Shown piece by piece: positions 19,249 to 27,605 of a stretch of 64,000 nucleotides of DNA. The notes below the pieces were generated by a model. The model was not told where the DNA came from, ran no database searches, and saw nothing but the letters and a program-made list of their open reading frames with translations. Location of the stretch: positions 310,001 through 374,000 of the forward strand of contig VTTJ01000005.1 of NCBI GenBank assembly GCA_008364785.1. Reading direction: 5' to 3'. Source of the DNA: Bacillus sp. BGMRC 2118. Its GTDB lineage: Bacteria > Bacillota > Bacilli > Bacillales > SA4. Both the position numbers and the translations under genes were made by a program. How positions within the stretch are numbered: position 1 is the first letter of the stretch; every line of letters starts with the position of its first letter.

Positions 19249-19983
19249 ATGGATTATATCTTACTTGTATTCATAGGCTTTGTAGGGACATTTATTGGAA
19301 CAATAGCTGGTGGGGGTGGAATCATTAGCTTGCCTTCGATGTTATTAATTGGAGTTCCTATTCATTCAGCAATTGCAGCTAATAAATTTTCAAACACAAT
19401 TAGTTCATTTTCTAGCTTCTTTGTTTTACTGAGACAAAAAAAGATTCGAGTTAAGACTGCACTTCTAGTTAGTCCTGTTGCAATAGCGGGAGGGATGACT
19501 GGGGGATTAGTTGCGACTGCCTTATCTGAGAAATTGATGACATCCGTCGCGATTTTATTGCTAGGAGTGGCTTTACTCGTAAGTTTTCTAAAAAAGCCAA
19601 AGGAAGAGTTAGACACTGTAGAGAAGGTTCCATTAAAGGTATATCCTCTGTTATACACAATCGGTATCTATGATGGTATGTTTGGCCCTGGGCAAGGTAC
19701 GTTACAAATGTATACGTACTTGCAAAATGGTTTTTCATACTTAACGTCAATTGCATTAACAAGATTTGTGACGTTTCTAAGTTGTTTTAGTGCCTTTATT
19801 ACCTATCTTTTTAATGGGCACTTTAAATGGGAAATCGCTGTTTTTCTTTCCATTGGTTCTTTTTTAGGTGCACAAGTTGCACTTCGTGTAGCTGGAAAGC
19901 TTTCTAAGGAGCTCTTAAATGGTATATTAAAAACAATAACTATTTTATTAATCATTCAATTAACCATTAATTTGTTAATGTAG
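19249..19983 (+). CDS. TSUP/TauE-SafE family membrane transporter
   Basis: About 244 residues with eight hydrophobic segments and the family signatures GTIAGGGGGIISLP near the N-terminus and a second half repeat (GIYDGMFGPGQGT). Members move sulfur-containing or other organic anions; the substrate here is unknown. ATG 19249 gives a normal membrane start; TTG 19237 in frame is an alternative. Divergent from ccpC. The VOC gene follows ten bases after with its own AGGAGG, so the two likely form an operon inserted between ccpC and darB. Confidence 0.85.
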   Translation: MDYILLVFIGFVGTFIGTIAGGGGIISLPSMLLIGVPIHSAIAANKFSNTISSFSSFFVLLRQKKIRVKTALLVSPVAIAGGMTGGLVATALSEKLMTSVAILLLGVALLVSFLKKPKEELDTVEKVPLKVYPLLYTIGIYDGMFGPGQGTLQMYTYLQNGFSYLTSIALTRFVTFLSCFSAFITYLFNGHFKWEIAVFLSIGSFLGAQVALRVAGKLSKELLNGILKTITILLIIQLTINLLM

Positions 19984-19993
19984 GAGGATAATC

Positions 19994-20371
19994 ATGAAAA
20001 TTCAAATTAAAAGACTAGATCACGTACAAGTATGTATTCCGTTTGGCAAAGAGGATGACGCACGTGCTTTTTATACAGACATTCTCGGATTTGAAGAGAT
20101 TGAAAAGCCTGATTCTTTAAAGGCGAATGGAGGGCTTTGGTATAGTGTTGGAGATATTCAGCTTCACATTGGTGCAGAGGAAATGAACGGAAATAAAAGC
20201 AAGCGTCACCCTGCTTTTGAGGTTATATCTTTACAACAGATTCGAGCTTACCTTGAGCAGCACAATATTAAAATTCAAGACGAAAAGCCCATACCGAATA
20301 TAGAACGATTTACTTTCTTTGATCCGTTTGGAAATCGTATAGAGTTTTTAGAAAAGGCTGTTTTCGCATAA
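19994..20371 (+). CDS. VOC (glyoxalase/dioxygenase) superfamily protein
   Basis: A 125-residue single VOC module with paired beta-alpha-beta-beta-beta units: the first begins RLDHVQVCIPFGKEDDARAFY, the second FEVISLQQIRAYLEQH and ends FFDPFGNRIEFLE. Likely metal ligands are His13, His57-region (QLHIG) and the terminal Glu. Such proteins include glyoxalases, dioxygenases and resistance proteins; the reaction cannot be assigned. AGGAGG lies seven bases before ATG. Downstream of the TSUP permease. Confidence 0.85.
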   Translation: MKIQIKRLDHVQVCIPFGKEDDARAFYTDILGFEEIEKPDSLKANGGLWYSVGDIQLHIGAEEMNGNKSKRHPAFEVISLQQIRAYLEQHNIKIQDEKPIPNIERFTFFDPFGNRIEFLEKAVFA

Positions 20372-20427
20372 AATATTTGGAGAGGGCTCGGGGCATTATC
20401 CTGTATTGAACCATTTAAACAATTCCT

Positions 20428-20459
20428 TGATTAAGAGCAACACTAGTAAGAAAAGAGCC
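20428..20459. repeat. Solo end of element A
   Basis: The sequence around TTAAGAGCAACA followed by GAAAAGAGCC matches the right end of the AT-rich dispersed element found at 23.6 and 62.4 kb. No left end is seen, so this is a fragment. Confidence 0.4.
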
Positions 20460-20469
20460 TAGAAATACT

Positions 20470-20499
20470 ACAAGCTTGAGTTATTTACTCAAGCTTGTT
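20470..20499. terminator. Hairpin between the VOC gene and the phosphatase pseudogene
   Basis: Perfect stem CAAGCTTGAGT/ACTCAAGCTTG with a five-base loop. It overlaps the stop codon of the decayed minus-strand gene and could end transcription of the VOC operon. Confidence 0.65.
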
Positions 20500-21063
20500 G
20501 CTTTGTCCCATAGTCTTTTTTCTTCAATCAGTTCAAGCTCTGGCGTTATCGTTAATTTATATATATCTGGTTTTGTAGTCTTCTTCCAGAAGTCAAAGTC
20601 ATAATGATCATTAAAATAGTTCATGATACATGTCATAATGTTTCCATGGATTCAGATGGCAATCCTTTTTCCTAGATTAGTATGGATAAGTTCACTAAGT
20701 GCCGCTAACCCTCTTGTTTGAACTTCTAAATTTGTCTCACCACCAGGATGTCTAAAGGCTGGGTCACTGAAAGCTTCATTGCTGTCTCAGGATCTTCAAA
20801 AACATAATCCCTAGCAGCTAAATCTCATTCTCTAAAGCGAGGTTCAATTTGTATCTCTTTATTTAAACGCCTGGCTAATTCTTCAATTGTTTGGATGGCT
20901 CTCACATATGAATTAGAGACAATCAAATCCAGGTCTTCTTTTAGTAAGATGTCTGTAATCATTTTTTCATCTTCCCATCCTTTTTCCGATAATTCTCTAT
21001 TTCCTCATTTCCTAATGAAAAGATGGAATGAGCATGTCATACAAAATAAATTTCAGTATTCAT
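20485..21063 (-). pseudogene. Decayed histidine phosphatase (phosphoglycerate mutase-like)
   Basis: On the minus strand an ATG at 21063, with AGGGGAAAG upstream, opens MNTEIYFV then TGA then HAHS: the catalytic RHAH motif with Arg replaced by a stop. Family-like sequence continues in shifting frames: DLDLIVSNSYVRAIQTIEEL, a further stop, then DPAFRHPGGETNLEVQTRG, HTNLGKRIAI, a stop, IHGNIMTC (second catalytic His), and a C-terminus ending at 20485. At least three stops and two frameshifts make it inactive. Confidence 0.85.
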
Positions 21064-21079
21064 GTACTTTCCCCTTATT

Positions 21080-22591
21080 TTAAGATGTTTCTCTTTTCGG
21101 TAATAGTAAAATTAATACGAAGCTCACCACTCCGAATAATAAGACAACCCAATATACTGAATGCAATGAGTTCGTAAGTCCATCTTGCAAAATTCCCCGT
21201 ACAGATTCTGATAATTGGCTACGCTCCTCTGCATCAAGTAAAACATTCGTAGCATCCAGGTCCATCGAGTTTTCTAATCCGTTACTCCGCAAGTGTGTGA
21301 TAAGTCTACTGTTTAAGATTCCTCCAAGTAAAGCAGCACCAATTGTACTACCTAAGCTACGCATAAACATATTGGTTGCTGTTGCAATTCCTCTTTGCTT
21401 CCATTCAACAGTGCTTTGAATTGAAACGATGAAAGACGTGGTTGTGAACCCCATCCCAACACCAAGTAAGAAGGAACCAAATGCTGCCCAAATAGGTCCT
21501 GAATCTGGAGACATCGTCGCAAATACAATGGCACCCAGTATGAGTGAAATTCCCCCAATAATGGACGTCGTTCTAAAACCAATTGTTAATAGTGATTTTC
21601 CCGCTATCATAGAAGCAATTGGCCAGCCAATAGACATCGTTGTTAATGTGAAGCCTGCAATAATCGGTGGCTGCTCCATTACCCCTTGTACAAATGCTGG
21701 TAAAAAACTAGACACACCAATTAACATAATACCCGTAGTTAAGGAAGTGATGTTCGCTATTAAGATAGACTGTTCTTTCCATAGTGAGAACGGCATCATT
21801 GGTTCTTTTGCCCTTCTTTCTTGAAGATAAAACAAGACAAATACTATGATTGACACCACAAGTAAAGTGATAACCGGAGCTGATGTCCAAGTCCACCTAA
21901 CTCCCCCTTCTACTAAAACAACCATTAATGCGGTCACACCAATAAATAGTAAGCCTGCACCTAGATAATCAATTTCATGTTTCTTCTTTTCTATATTTTC
22001 ATGTAAAAATAAAAGTAAGACGATCGTAGCTAGAATGCCTAACGGTACATTAAGCCAAAATACATATTTCCAGCTAACATACTGAACTAACAAACCACCA
22101 ATTGCCGGACCTAAAACGGCCGATATTCCCCATACACTTGATAAGTATCCTTGGATTTTTGCTCGCTCTTCTTTCGTATACATATCTCCAACAATTGTCG
22201 AGGCAATCGGCATTACTGCACCTGCACCAAATCCTTGAATGAAACGGAATAAAATTAACATTTCCATAGAGTTGGCAAAACCACATAAAACGGAACCGAC
22301 TAAAAAAATTGCAATACCAATAATTAATATCGGCTTACGACCATATAAATCTGATAGCTTCCCATATATTAATACGGTAACAGCATTCATTAATAGATAG
22401 GATGAGAATACCCAGCTATATAGCGAAAAGTTTCCTAGATCTGATGCAATTGCAGGCATTGCTGTTGAAACAATCGTTGCTTCAATTGCCGACATAAACA
22501 TAGCCAGCATTACTGCCGCTAATACGAACGGACGATTTGTTTTCTTATCTTTATTGCTACTATGTACTTTTTCTTTAAGAGCTTCAGACAT
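21080..22591 (-). CDS. MFS multidrug exporter, DHA2 (14-TM) family
   Basis: About 503 residues with 14 hydrophobic segments. The drug-H+ antiporter motifs are visible: motif A GKLSDLYGRKPIL after TM2, motif C-like GPAIGGLLVQ in TM5 and an EmrB/QacA-type long C-terminus. Exports toxic organic compounds by proton antiport. ATG 22591 is chosen because AGAAGGG lies nine bases upstream; the frame is open to 22642 but those starts lack a ribosome site. It lies between darB and the phosphatase pseudogene, separating darB from ccpC. Confidence 0.88.
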   Translation of the reverse strand: MSEALKEKVHSSNKDKKTNRPFVLAAVMLAMFMSAIEATIVSTAMPAIASDLGNFSLYSWVFSSYLLMNAVTVLIYGKLSDLYGRKPILIIGIAIFLVGSVLCGFANSMEMLILFRFIQGFGAGAVMPIASTIVGDMYTKEERAKIQGYLSSVWGISAVLGPAIGGLLVQYVSWKYVFWLNVPLGILATIVLLLFLHENIEKKKHEIDYLGAGLLFIGVTALMVVLVEGGVRWTWTSAPVITLLVVSIIVFVLFYLQERRAKEPMMPFSLWKEQSILIANITSLTTGIMLIGVSSFLPAFVQGVMEQPPIIAGFTLTTMSIGWPIASMIAGKSLLTIGFRTTSIIGGISLILGAIVFATMSPDSGPIWAAFGSFLLGVGMGFTTTSFIVSIQSTVEWKQRGIATATNMFMRSLGSTIGAALLGGILNSRLITHLRSNGLENSMDLDATNVLLDAEERSQLSESVRGILQDGLTNSLHSVYWVVLLFGVVSFVLILLLPKRETS

Positions 22592-22695
22592 ACTTTGCAT
22601 CCCTTCTGTGATTGTTGAAAACTTAAAAAATGGGTTGATCACTTAGATCAACTCCATTTTAACGTTTACTATTCTATACGAATCTATATATCCCT

Positions 22696-23139
22696 TTATT
22701 TATTTAACTTTTTAATATGTTGGTTTAACTGTTTGAGTATTACTCTTCTTGTTAAGATACCTTCAAGAGTGCCGTCATTATTCTCTACACATACAAACGG
22801 ATGGTTAATGACCATTTGCAGCCCTTTTGAGAATGAATCGTGTATGTTTAATCGCGGCATATCTATATTCATTACATCTTCTACCTTCATTGTTTCAAGT
22901 TTTTCAAACTCAATTCTTTCTAGACCTAGCGTCTTATCCAAAATTAATGTTGTACTAATTAGTCCCTGTAATTTATACGTCGGATCGAGTACCGGGATGG
23001 CAGAATATCCTGATTTTATAAGAAGTAATAAAGCATGCTCTAAGCTATTCCCAACTTGTACATGAGCTACCTTTTCCGAAGAAATAAGAAGGTCCTTAAT
23101 TGTTGTTTCTACAAATTCTCCACTTTGAAGACTTATCAT
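22696..23139 (-). CDS. darB: DarB (YkuL/CbpB), c-di-AMP-binding CBS-domain protein
   Basis: A 147-residue protein made of two CBS motifs (roughly residues 15-75 and 85-140), matching B. subtilis YkuL (SSEKVAHVQVGN.LEHALLLL, SGYSAIPVLDPTY, LERIEFEKLE). The homologue, renamed DarB, binds c-di-AMP; when free of ligand it contacts the (p)ppGpp synthetase Rel and pyruvate carboxylase. Thus a cytoplasmic second-messenger sensor. ATG is preceded by AAGGGGA. In B. subtilis it is directly upstream of ccpC and drives read-through; here an MFS gene and others intervene. Confidence 0.92.
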   Translation of the reverse strand: MISLQSGEFVETTIKDLLISSEKVAHVQVGNSLEHALLLLIKSGYSAIPVLDPTYKLQGLISTTLILDKTLGLERIEFEKLETMKVEDVMNIDMPRLNIHDSFSKGLQMVINHPFVCVENNDGTLEGILTRRVILKQLNQHIKKLNK

Positions 23140-23334
23140 GGCTGATTCCCCTTATTTTTAATTATCACTTTTGTCTATGTTCAATTCGTTTTGGTGAACA
23201 ATCAACTTATTATATATGTGTTCAACACAAGATTGTCCAGTGCAGCTTATTTTACATTTTATCACAACTTTTTCTTATTTACCCAACGCATTACAATTTA
23301 AAACGTATCGGAACATTTGCTATTAATTAAATAT

Positions 23335-23660
23335 GGCTGTACTTAAATAGATTGTTGTCTTTCTAATAAGGGAATTCCAAGCTAATCTATGATTTTCAAA
23401 GCTCCTATTGGAAGTGAAATGGAGTGGGTACTATATTAATGATTGAAGCCGACTATACAAGAAGAATAACTACAATGTTAACGAAAAGAGCCTTTGAACA
23501 CTTTGCATAAATATCCCAAAAGCCGGAATTTCACCTTAGTATCTAGATACTACTATACATAAAGAAAAGTTGCACTTTCTAATACAATCTCATCTTGCTT
23601 CTAAAATTGGTTGGACACCAGAATAATTGTACTAAGAGCAACAAGTTTTAGAAAAGAGCC
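23335..23660. repeat. AT-rich dispersed repeat (element A, extended copy)
   Basis: The left part resembles the element's TAGATTGTTG end; the right 160 bp carry the conserved blocks CACCTTAGTATC, TACTATACATAAAG, GGTTGGACACCAG and the right end AGCAACAAGTTTTAGAAAAG. It is longer than other copies, so an insertion or chimaera is likely. It accounts for most of the 600 bp gap between darB and ykuK, where B. subtilis has abbA. I found no abbA here. Confidence 0.6.
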
Positions 23661-23661
23661 A

Positions 23662-23712
23662 AAAACAAAGACTGAAAGCAACCTATTGTTCAGGCCTCCT
23701 TCAGTCTTTGTT
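23662..23712 (-). terminator. Terminator of ykuK
   Basis: Stem CAAAGACTGAA/TTCAGTCTTTG with a loop of about 22 bases and TTTTT on the minus strand after ykuK. Confidence 0.75.
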
Positions 23713-23734
23713 GTCCATCGTCAATTCAGCTTGA

Positions 23735-24253
23735 TTACTTCGTATATCGGTTTGCGTAAGAAGAAGCAGCATAAGATTCCGGCTTGATTTTCGGTTCTAA
23801 GCCCATTGAATATATTCTACTTGTCATTTCTTGTATTAACTCTTTTGTTAAACCTTTTCTCCCTATATCCAGGTGGATTTCAAAGTGAAAATCTGCTCCC
23901 TCCTGTGTATATGGAAGGAGTATGTCAGTTATTTCATCCAAATGCCTTGATGTAAACATAAATGCGAGCTCCTGTGAGTATGTTGTTTCTAAAGAAATCT
24001 TCTCCCGTATGCTTTTAATGGCCCTTGGAATCATAATCTCTCTTATACATCCCCATGCACCTTTACCTTTACGATGAAGATGGATTGCACTCACGAATCG
24101 AGTCTTATGATCGTGAACTTGTGAATCTGTCCCAATTGACAAGTAATAAGATGAGCTAGGATCCGTCTCTATAAAACGTAACATAGTAGAGAAGACTTCT
24201 TCAAACGACATATTTTCCTCTGTTACACTATGAAACATAATTGGATCACACAT
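23735..24253 (-). CDS. ykuK: YkuK family RNase H-like fold protein
   Basis: About 172 residues, full length for the YkuK (formerly DUF458) family, whose fold resembles RNase H. Conserved blocks are visible: MSFEEVF, IGTDSQVHDHKTRFVSAI, HRKGKGAWGCIRE and the C-terminus PKIKPESYAASSYANRYTK. No biochemical role is established. ATG 24253 follows AAGGAGTG; the frame is open upstream but without a ribosome site. Part of the conserved ykuJ-ykuK order. Confidence 0.9.
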   Translation of the reverse strand: MCDPIMFHSVTEENMSFEEVFSTMLRFIETDPSSSYYLSIGTDSQVHDHKTRFVSAIHLHRKGKGAWGCIREIMIPRAIKSIREKISLETTYSQELAFMFTSRHLDEITDILLPYTQEGADFHFEIHLDIGRKGLTKELIQEMTSRIYSMGLEPKIKPESYAASSYANRYTK

Positions 24254-24358
24254 GTGTTCACTCCTTTTTAGAAGTTTGAACTCCATTGTTTGCCAGAGAA
24301 TATTGTTCGTTTGATGTTACCCCTTATCCTATCTTATACAATTGGGCTTGTACGCTTG

Positions 24359-24505
24359 TTACCCTTTACTTGTTTCAATATTCTTTTTTGAAAAATGACA
24401 TGTAGGACATGTGAAAATAACATTCTGATTGGATTGCGCAGTGAGCACATCCTCTATCATATGTCTTGCTTCACACTTTGGACAAATGATTAATGGTGTT
24501 TCCAT
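24359..24505 (-). CDS. Small zinc-ribbon protein
   Basis: A 48-residue protein with two CxxC knuckles, CPKC near residue 8 and CPTC near residue 34, typical of a single zinc ribbon. ATG 24505 is supported by GGGGGTGA four bases upstream. It lies between ykuJ and ykuK, downstream of the ykuJ terminator hairpin. I do not recognise a named family; nucleic acid or protein binding is plausible for such ribbons but not shown. Confidence 0.75.
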   Translation of the reverse strand: METPLIICPKCEARHMIEDVLTAQSNQNVIFTCPTCHFSKKNIETSKG

Positions 24506-24540
24506 CACTTCACCCCCGCTGTATTTTACCTGAGAATATA

Positions 24541-24566
24541 GAAAAACTTGGCTGTTAGCCAAGTTA
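24541..24566 (-). terminator. Terminator of ykuJ
   Basis: Perfect stem AACTTGGCT/AGCCAAGTT with a three-base loop, followed on the minus strand by TTTTTC, just beyond the ykuJ stop. Confidence 0.8.
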
Positions 24567-24574
24567 GGTTATCT

Positions 24575-24811
24575 TTAATTAATTAATTCAAAAATTTCAA
24601 TTGCTGCCATATCAATATTATCAAATTGATATTTCTTTGGCTTTTCACCTTGTACATAAACCTCTATTTCAAATGTTTCTGTCTTGTGGAAGTATGTCAC
24701 ACTACATTTTCTTTCCCCGTCTACCTCAAAATAACGCTGAGTCGGATCACCATTTTCCTGTGCTTCCGTTAAGCTTACTAATCGTTGTAAAATACCTTGC
24801 AATTTAGACAT
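24575..24811 (-). CDS. ykuJ: YkuJ family protein
   Basis: A 78-residue protein matching YkuJ across its length: MSKLQGILQRL, PTQRYFEVDGERKCSV, KKYQFDNIDMAAIEIFELI. The family has a solved alpha/beta fold in related proteins but no assigned function. ATG is preceded by GGGGGAT. In B. subtilis it neighbours ykuI and ykuK; here ykuI is about 3 kb away, with an MBL hydrolase and two other genes between. Confidence 0.9.
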   Translation of the reverse strand: MSKLQGILQRLVSLTEAQENGDPTQRYFEVDGERKCSVTYFHKTETFEIEVYVQGEKPKKYQFDNIDMAAIEIFELIN

Positions 24812-25045
24812 AGCTAAATCCCCCTTGATTTGAAATTAAAATATATGTACACCTATCATTGCTTTCACATACTTACCCATTTTACACATAAATCCTTCAA
24901 TCTTCAAAGAAAATTAAATAAATTGTTATACTTGTTAGGATAAACATAGTTTTCATTTCTATCCATATAAAGGAGAAAAATATTATCTGAATCTTCTTTA
25001 CATATTTATTTTCTCTCTTTACTATAAAATAGGAGGTGTAATCTT

Positions 25046-25987
25046 ATGAGTAAAATTTCGATTCTACAACCAGACCGATTTCTAATTGACGTATATGACC
25101 TTGGGATTCCTAATCGTACTGGTTCATACTTATTAAATGAGGATAAAAAAGCAATCATTGATACGAGTGCAAGTCCATCTGTTCCTCATCTGTTAGATGG
25201 TTTGGCCGAATTACATATTAGTCCGAATGAAATTGACTTTCTTATTGTAACTCATATCCACCTGGACCATGCAGGTGGTGTCGGTAAAATGCTCGAGTAT
25301 TGTCCAAATGCCAAAGTCATTGTACACCCCAAAGGGGCAAGACATATCATTGACCCTTCAAGATTAATTCAAGGAGCCAGACAGGTTTACGGTAAGCAAT
25401 TTGACTCATTATTTGATCCAATTATTCCAATTAATGAAGATAAGGTTGTCATAATGAATAATGGTGACCTTCTTACACTAAGTGAAGAGTGTACGTTAAC
25501 ATTTTGGGATACTCCTGGCCATGCTAATCACCACTTTAGCATTCATGACTCTAAAACAAATGGCGTTTTCACAGGCGATACAATTGGAGTCAATTATGAA
25601 AGTATACTAGGCTTCCCATTCTATTTACCTTCTACATCACCTAATCAATTCAACCCAGAAATGATGCTGCAATCTGCAAAGACAATTATGAAGTTGAGTC
25701 CTTCCTACATTTATTTTGGGCACTTCGGTGGAACAGACCGAATAAACGAAGTATGGGAAAGCCTACAGTTTTGGATTCCTGTTTTTGTAACAACTACTAA
25801 AGATGTAGTCAACGCCTCGCATTCTCTTGAAGAGAAGGTCCTTGTATCCAAAATAAGTGAGGAATTGTATAAAAAGGTTATTCAGAAAGTACCAACTACT
25901 TTATCAAAAGAGGCACACAAAATCATTCAACTTGATCTTCAAGTTTGTGCCATGGGACTTCTTGATTATATATCAAGAACAAAATAA
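25046..25987 (+). CDS. MBL-fold metallohydrolase
   Basis: A 313-residue metallo-beta-lactamase fold hydrolase. The zinc motif HIHLDHAGG lies near residues 70-78, with downstream ligands in GHANHHFSIHD (about 166) and the Asp in FTGDTIG. It resembles the glyoxalase II-like and lactonase-like groups. AGGAGG precedes the ATG by eight bases. It stands alone on the plus strand between ykuJ and a repeat, with no counterpart at this place in B. subtilis, so it is probably an insertion. Substrate unknown. Confidence 0.88.
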   Translation: MSKISILQPDRFLIDVYDLGIPNRTGSYLLNEDKKAIIDTSASPSVPHLLDGLAELHISPNEIDFLIVTHIHLDHAGGVGKMLEYCPNAKVIVHPKGARHIIDPSRLIQGARQVYGKQFDSLFDPIIPINEDKVVIMNNGDLLTLSEECTLTFWDTPGHANHHFSIHDSKTNGVFTGDTIGVNYESILGFPFYLPSTSPNQFNPEMMLQSAKTIMKLSPSYIYFGHFGGTDRINEVWESLQFWIPVFVTTTKDVVNASHSLEEKVLVSKISEELYKKVIQKVPTTLSKEAHKIIQLDLQVCAMGLLDYISRTK

Positions 25988-26047
25988 GAAATTAATGGCC
26001 GGCACAATTCCTTACGCACGTGTTGAAGTATCTTCTATATTTATTTA

Positions 26048-26362
26048 GGCTGTTTTCATAACGAGTACCACATTAATTTCAAGGTTTCGTAGTATCCTTT
26101 TCCAAAGGAATAGATGACTATTTGAATCATAGCAGTTCGTTCCATTGCGCTACAGCCCCTCGCCTGATACCGCGAGGAAGAACCTGAGCCTCCTCTACCT
26201 CCTGCAGGAGCCCGATGTCTTTCGCTCCATTCCACTTTGGTTTTTATATAATAGTATGTATTTGCAGCATAAACAAACAACTTAATACAAACAAAGACCC
26301 GAATTATTAGGATACCACCTAATAGTTCGGGTTTATCATTGACTGACGTCTCAGCCTCTCTT
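26048..26362. repeat. GC-rich dispersed repeat (element B, copy 1)
   Basis: The left boundary GGCTGTTTTCATAACGAG resembles an element A end. The centre holds the GC-rich core CCTGAGCCTCCTC, CTCCTGCAGGAGCC, CTTTCGCTCCATTCC. The right part has AACAAAGACC, TAGTTCGGGTTTATCATTGA and ends CAGCCTC. The same order of blocks is found at 49.8-50.1 kb. It fills the gap between the MBL gene and the secreted protein at 26.4-27.1 kb and codes for nothing convincing. Confidence 0.7.
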
Positions 26363-26368
26363 ATAGTG

Positions 26369-27091
26369 TTACCAGCTGACATTTGATAAAGCCAAAAATG
26401 ATACTATCTTTGCGTCCCCTTCTACAGCCAAGAATGCTGAGGAGTGTTTCATTATGGATACATATGGTATTACTGTAATGTACTTTGAATAGGGAGACAA
26501 AGAAATGGTTGTGTTACTGTCTACGATTATTTCCTCACTAGATTTTTTCTTCTCTTCGTCTACTTCTTCTCTTATCTCTATATGCGTACCTTCTTTGACT
26601 TCAGTTGGCAGCTCTTTTACATACGTAATATTGCTGATTTTCCATGTCTTATCTTCGTGCACTATCGTCACTAATTCATATTGATCCTTAAACATAACAG
26701 GACCTGTCCCACTGAAAAGCTCGTAAATATATAGTTTTGTCTCATCTAAACTCATTATGACCGTCGTTTTATCTGTAAAAGCGTAATGCGGAATATGATA
26801 CAGAGAGAAGTCTGTTCCGTAGTATATGTAGCCCTCCTCCTCGGAAAATAAATGCTCATTCATGAAATCTGTTGCAAATTGCTCTGTCATATATGGCGTT
26901 AACGATTTCAAGGCCTCTTCCCAACTATAGTGCTTTTCGGTTAATGAGTACTGAGCATCATCTGCTTTCTCTAGCAGATCTTTAATTGACTGGATGTCCA
27001 ACTTTTCAGCAGCATAGGTTTCTTTCGGTACAAACATAGAGGCTATTATTGTAAGAATGATTAGTACGAAGCTATATTTCCTTTTCATCAT
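26369..27091 (-). CDS. Secreted protein of unknown function (DUF3993-like)
   Basis: About 240 residues with an N-terminal signal peptide (basic KRK, hydrophobic stretch, cleavage after TYA near residue 28) and no membrane segment afterwards. The mature part is acidic with alternating beta strands, and resembles the DUF3993 group of Bacillus exported proteins, though I hold that match loosely. ATG 27091 follows GGTGGAG by six bases. The 3' end abuts repeat element B, which begins six bases beyond the stop, so a slight C-terminal truncation by the repeat is possible. Confidence 0.7.
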   Translation of the reverse strand: MMKRKYSFVLIILTIIASMFVPKETYAAEKLDIQSIKDLLEKADDAQYSLTEKHYSWEEALKSLTPYMTEQFATDFMNEHLFSEEEGYIYYGTDFSLYHIPHYAFTDKTTVIMSLDETKLYIYELFSGTGPVMFKDQYELVTIVHEDKTWKISNITYVKELPTEVKEGTHIEIREEVDEEKKKSSEEIIVDSNTTISLSPYSKYITVIPYVSIMKHSSAFLAVEGDAKIVSFLALSNVSW

Positions 27092-27262
27092 GTATGACTC
27101 CACCTCTTTCAACTTGATCTCCTATCAAAGATGTTCCCTTCTTTGTCATTGTAACAATAGTCTATTTGGGACTAGTACACTTTTCGTTCGTAAAATTTAG
27201 ACAGTAAAATCCCTCATAATACAGGATTTCCCCTTGGCTCTTATGAATAAACAATTATCTAC

Positions 27263-27299
27263 AAAAAAGACCACAACTTTTTGCAGTTGTGGTCTTTTG
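27263..27299 (-). terminator. Terminator after the 79-residue membrane protein gene
   Basis: Stem AAGACCACAAC/GTTGTGGTCTT with a T-rich tail, just beyond the stop at 27302. Confidence 0.85.
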
Positions 27300-27301
27300 T
27301 A

Positions 27302-27541
27302 TTACCAGTGATTAGATAAGGCATAATATGTGATTAAGGCTAATGTAATAATGGCAGCAATGATATACGTGAGAAATACTGGATTTCTCATATAAGGATG
27401 ACTCTTCACTTTTCCATTAATTTCTGTATCGTATCCTTCTGTTTGATACTTTGTGCTTCTTCCAATTTTCATCGTATACAGAAGCCCCCCTAGTAGGACT
27501 AGGACAGCAACAACCATCAACACAATATCAAGCATTGTCAT
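27302..27541 (-). CDS. Small two-helix membrane protein
   Basis: A 79-residue protein with one hydrophobic helix at residues 4-24 and another near 56-75, joined by a polar loop (GRSTKYQTEGYDTEINGK). ATG 27541 is preceded by GGAGGG; a second ATG at 27535 is possible. It lies 64 bases downstream of ykuI on the same strand and may be cotranscribed with it. I do not recognise a named family. Confidence 0.75.
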   Translation of the reverse strand: MTMLDIVLMVVAVLVLLGGLLYTMKIGRSTKYQTEGYDTEINGKVKSHPYMRNPVFLTYIIAAIITLALITYYALSNHW

Positions 27542-27605
27542 TCAAAATACACCCTCCAGCTATGCAAGATAGGTTTAGAATGGCTCAAATAACACTTTCA
27601 TATTC

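Noticed and set aside
23140..23735. Expected position of abbA between ykuK and darB.
   Set aside because: No frame resembling AbbA is present; the gap is mostly element A.
26056..26382. A 108-codon minus-strand frame across repeat element B.
   Set aside because: It is caused by the GC-rich core (Gly/Ser/Arg-rich translation), has no ribosome site, and is not open in the other copies of the repeat.
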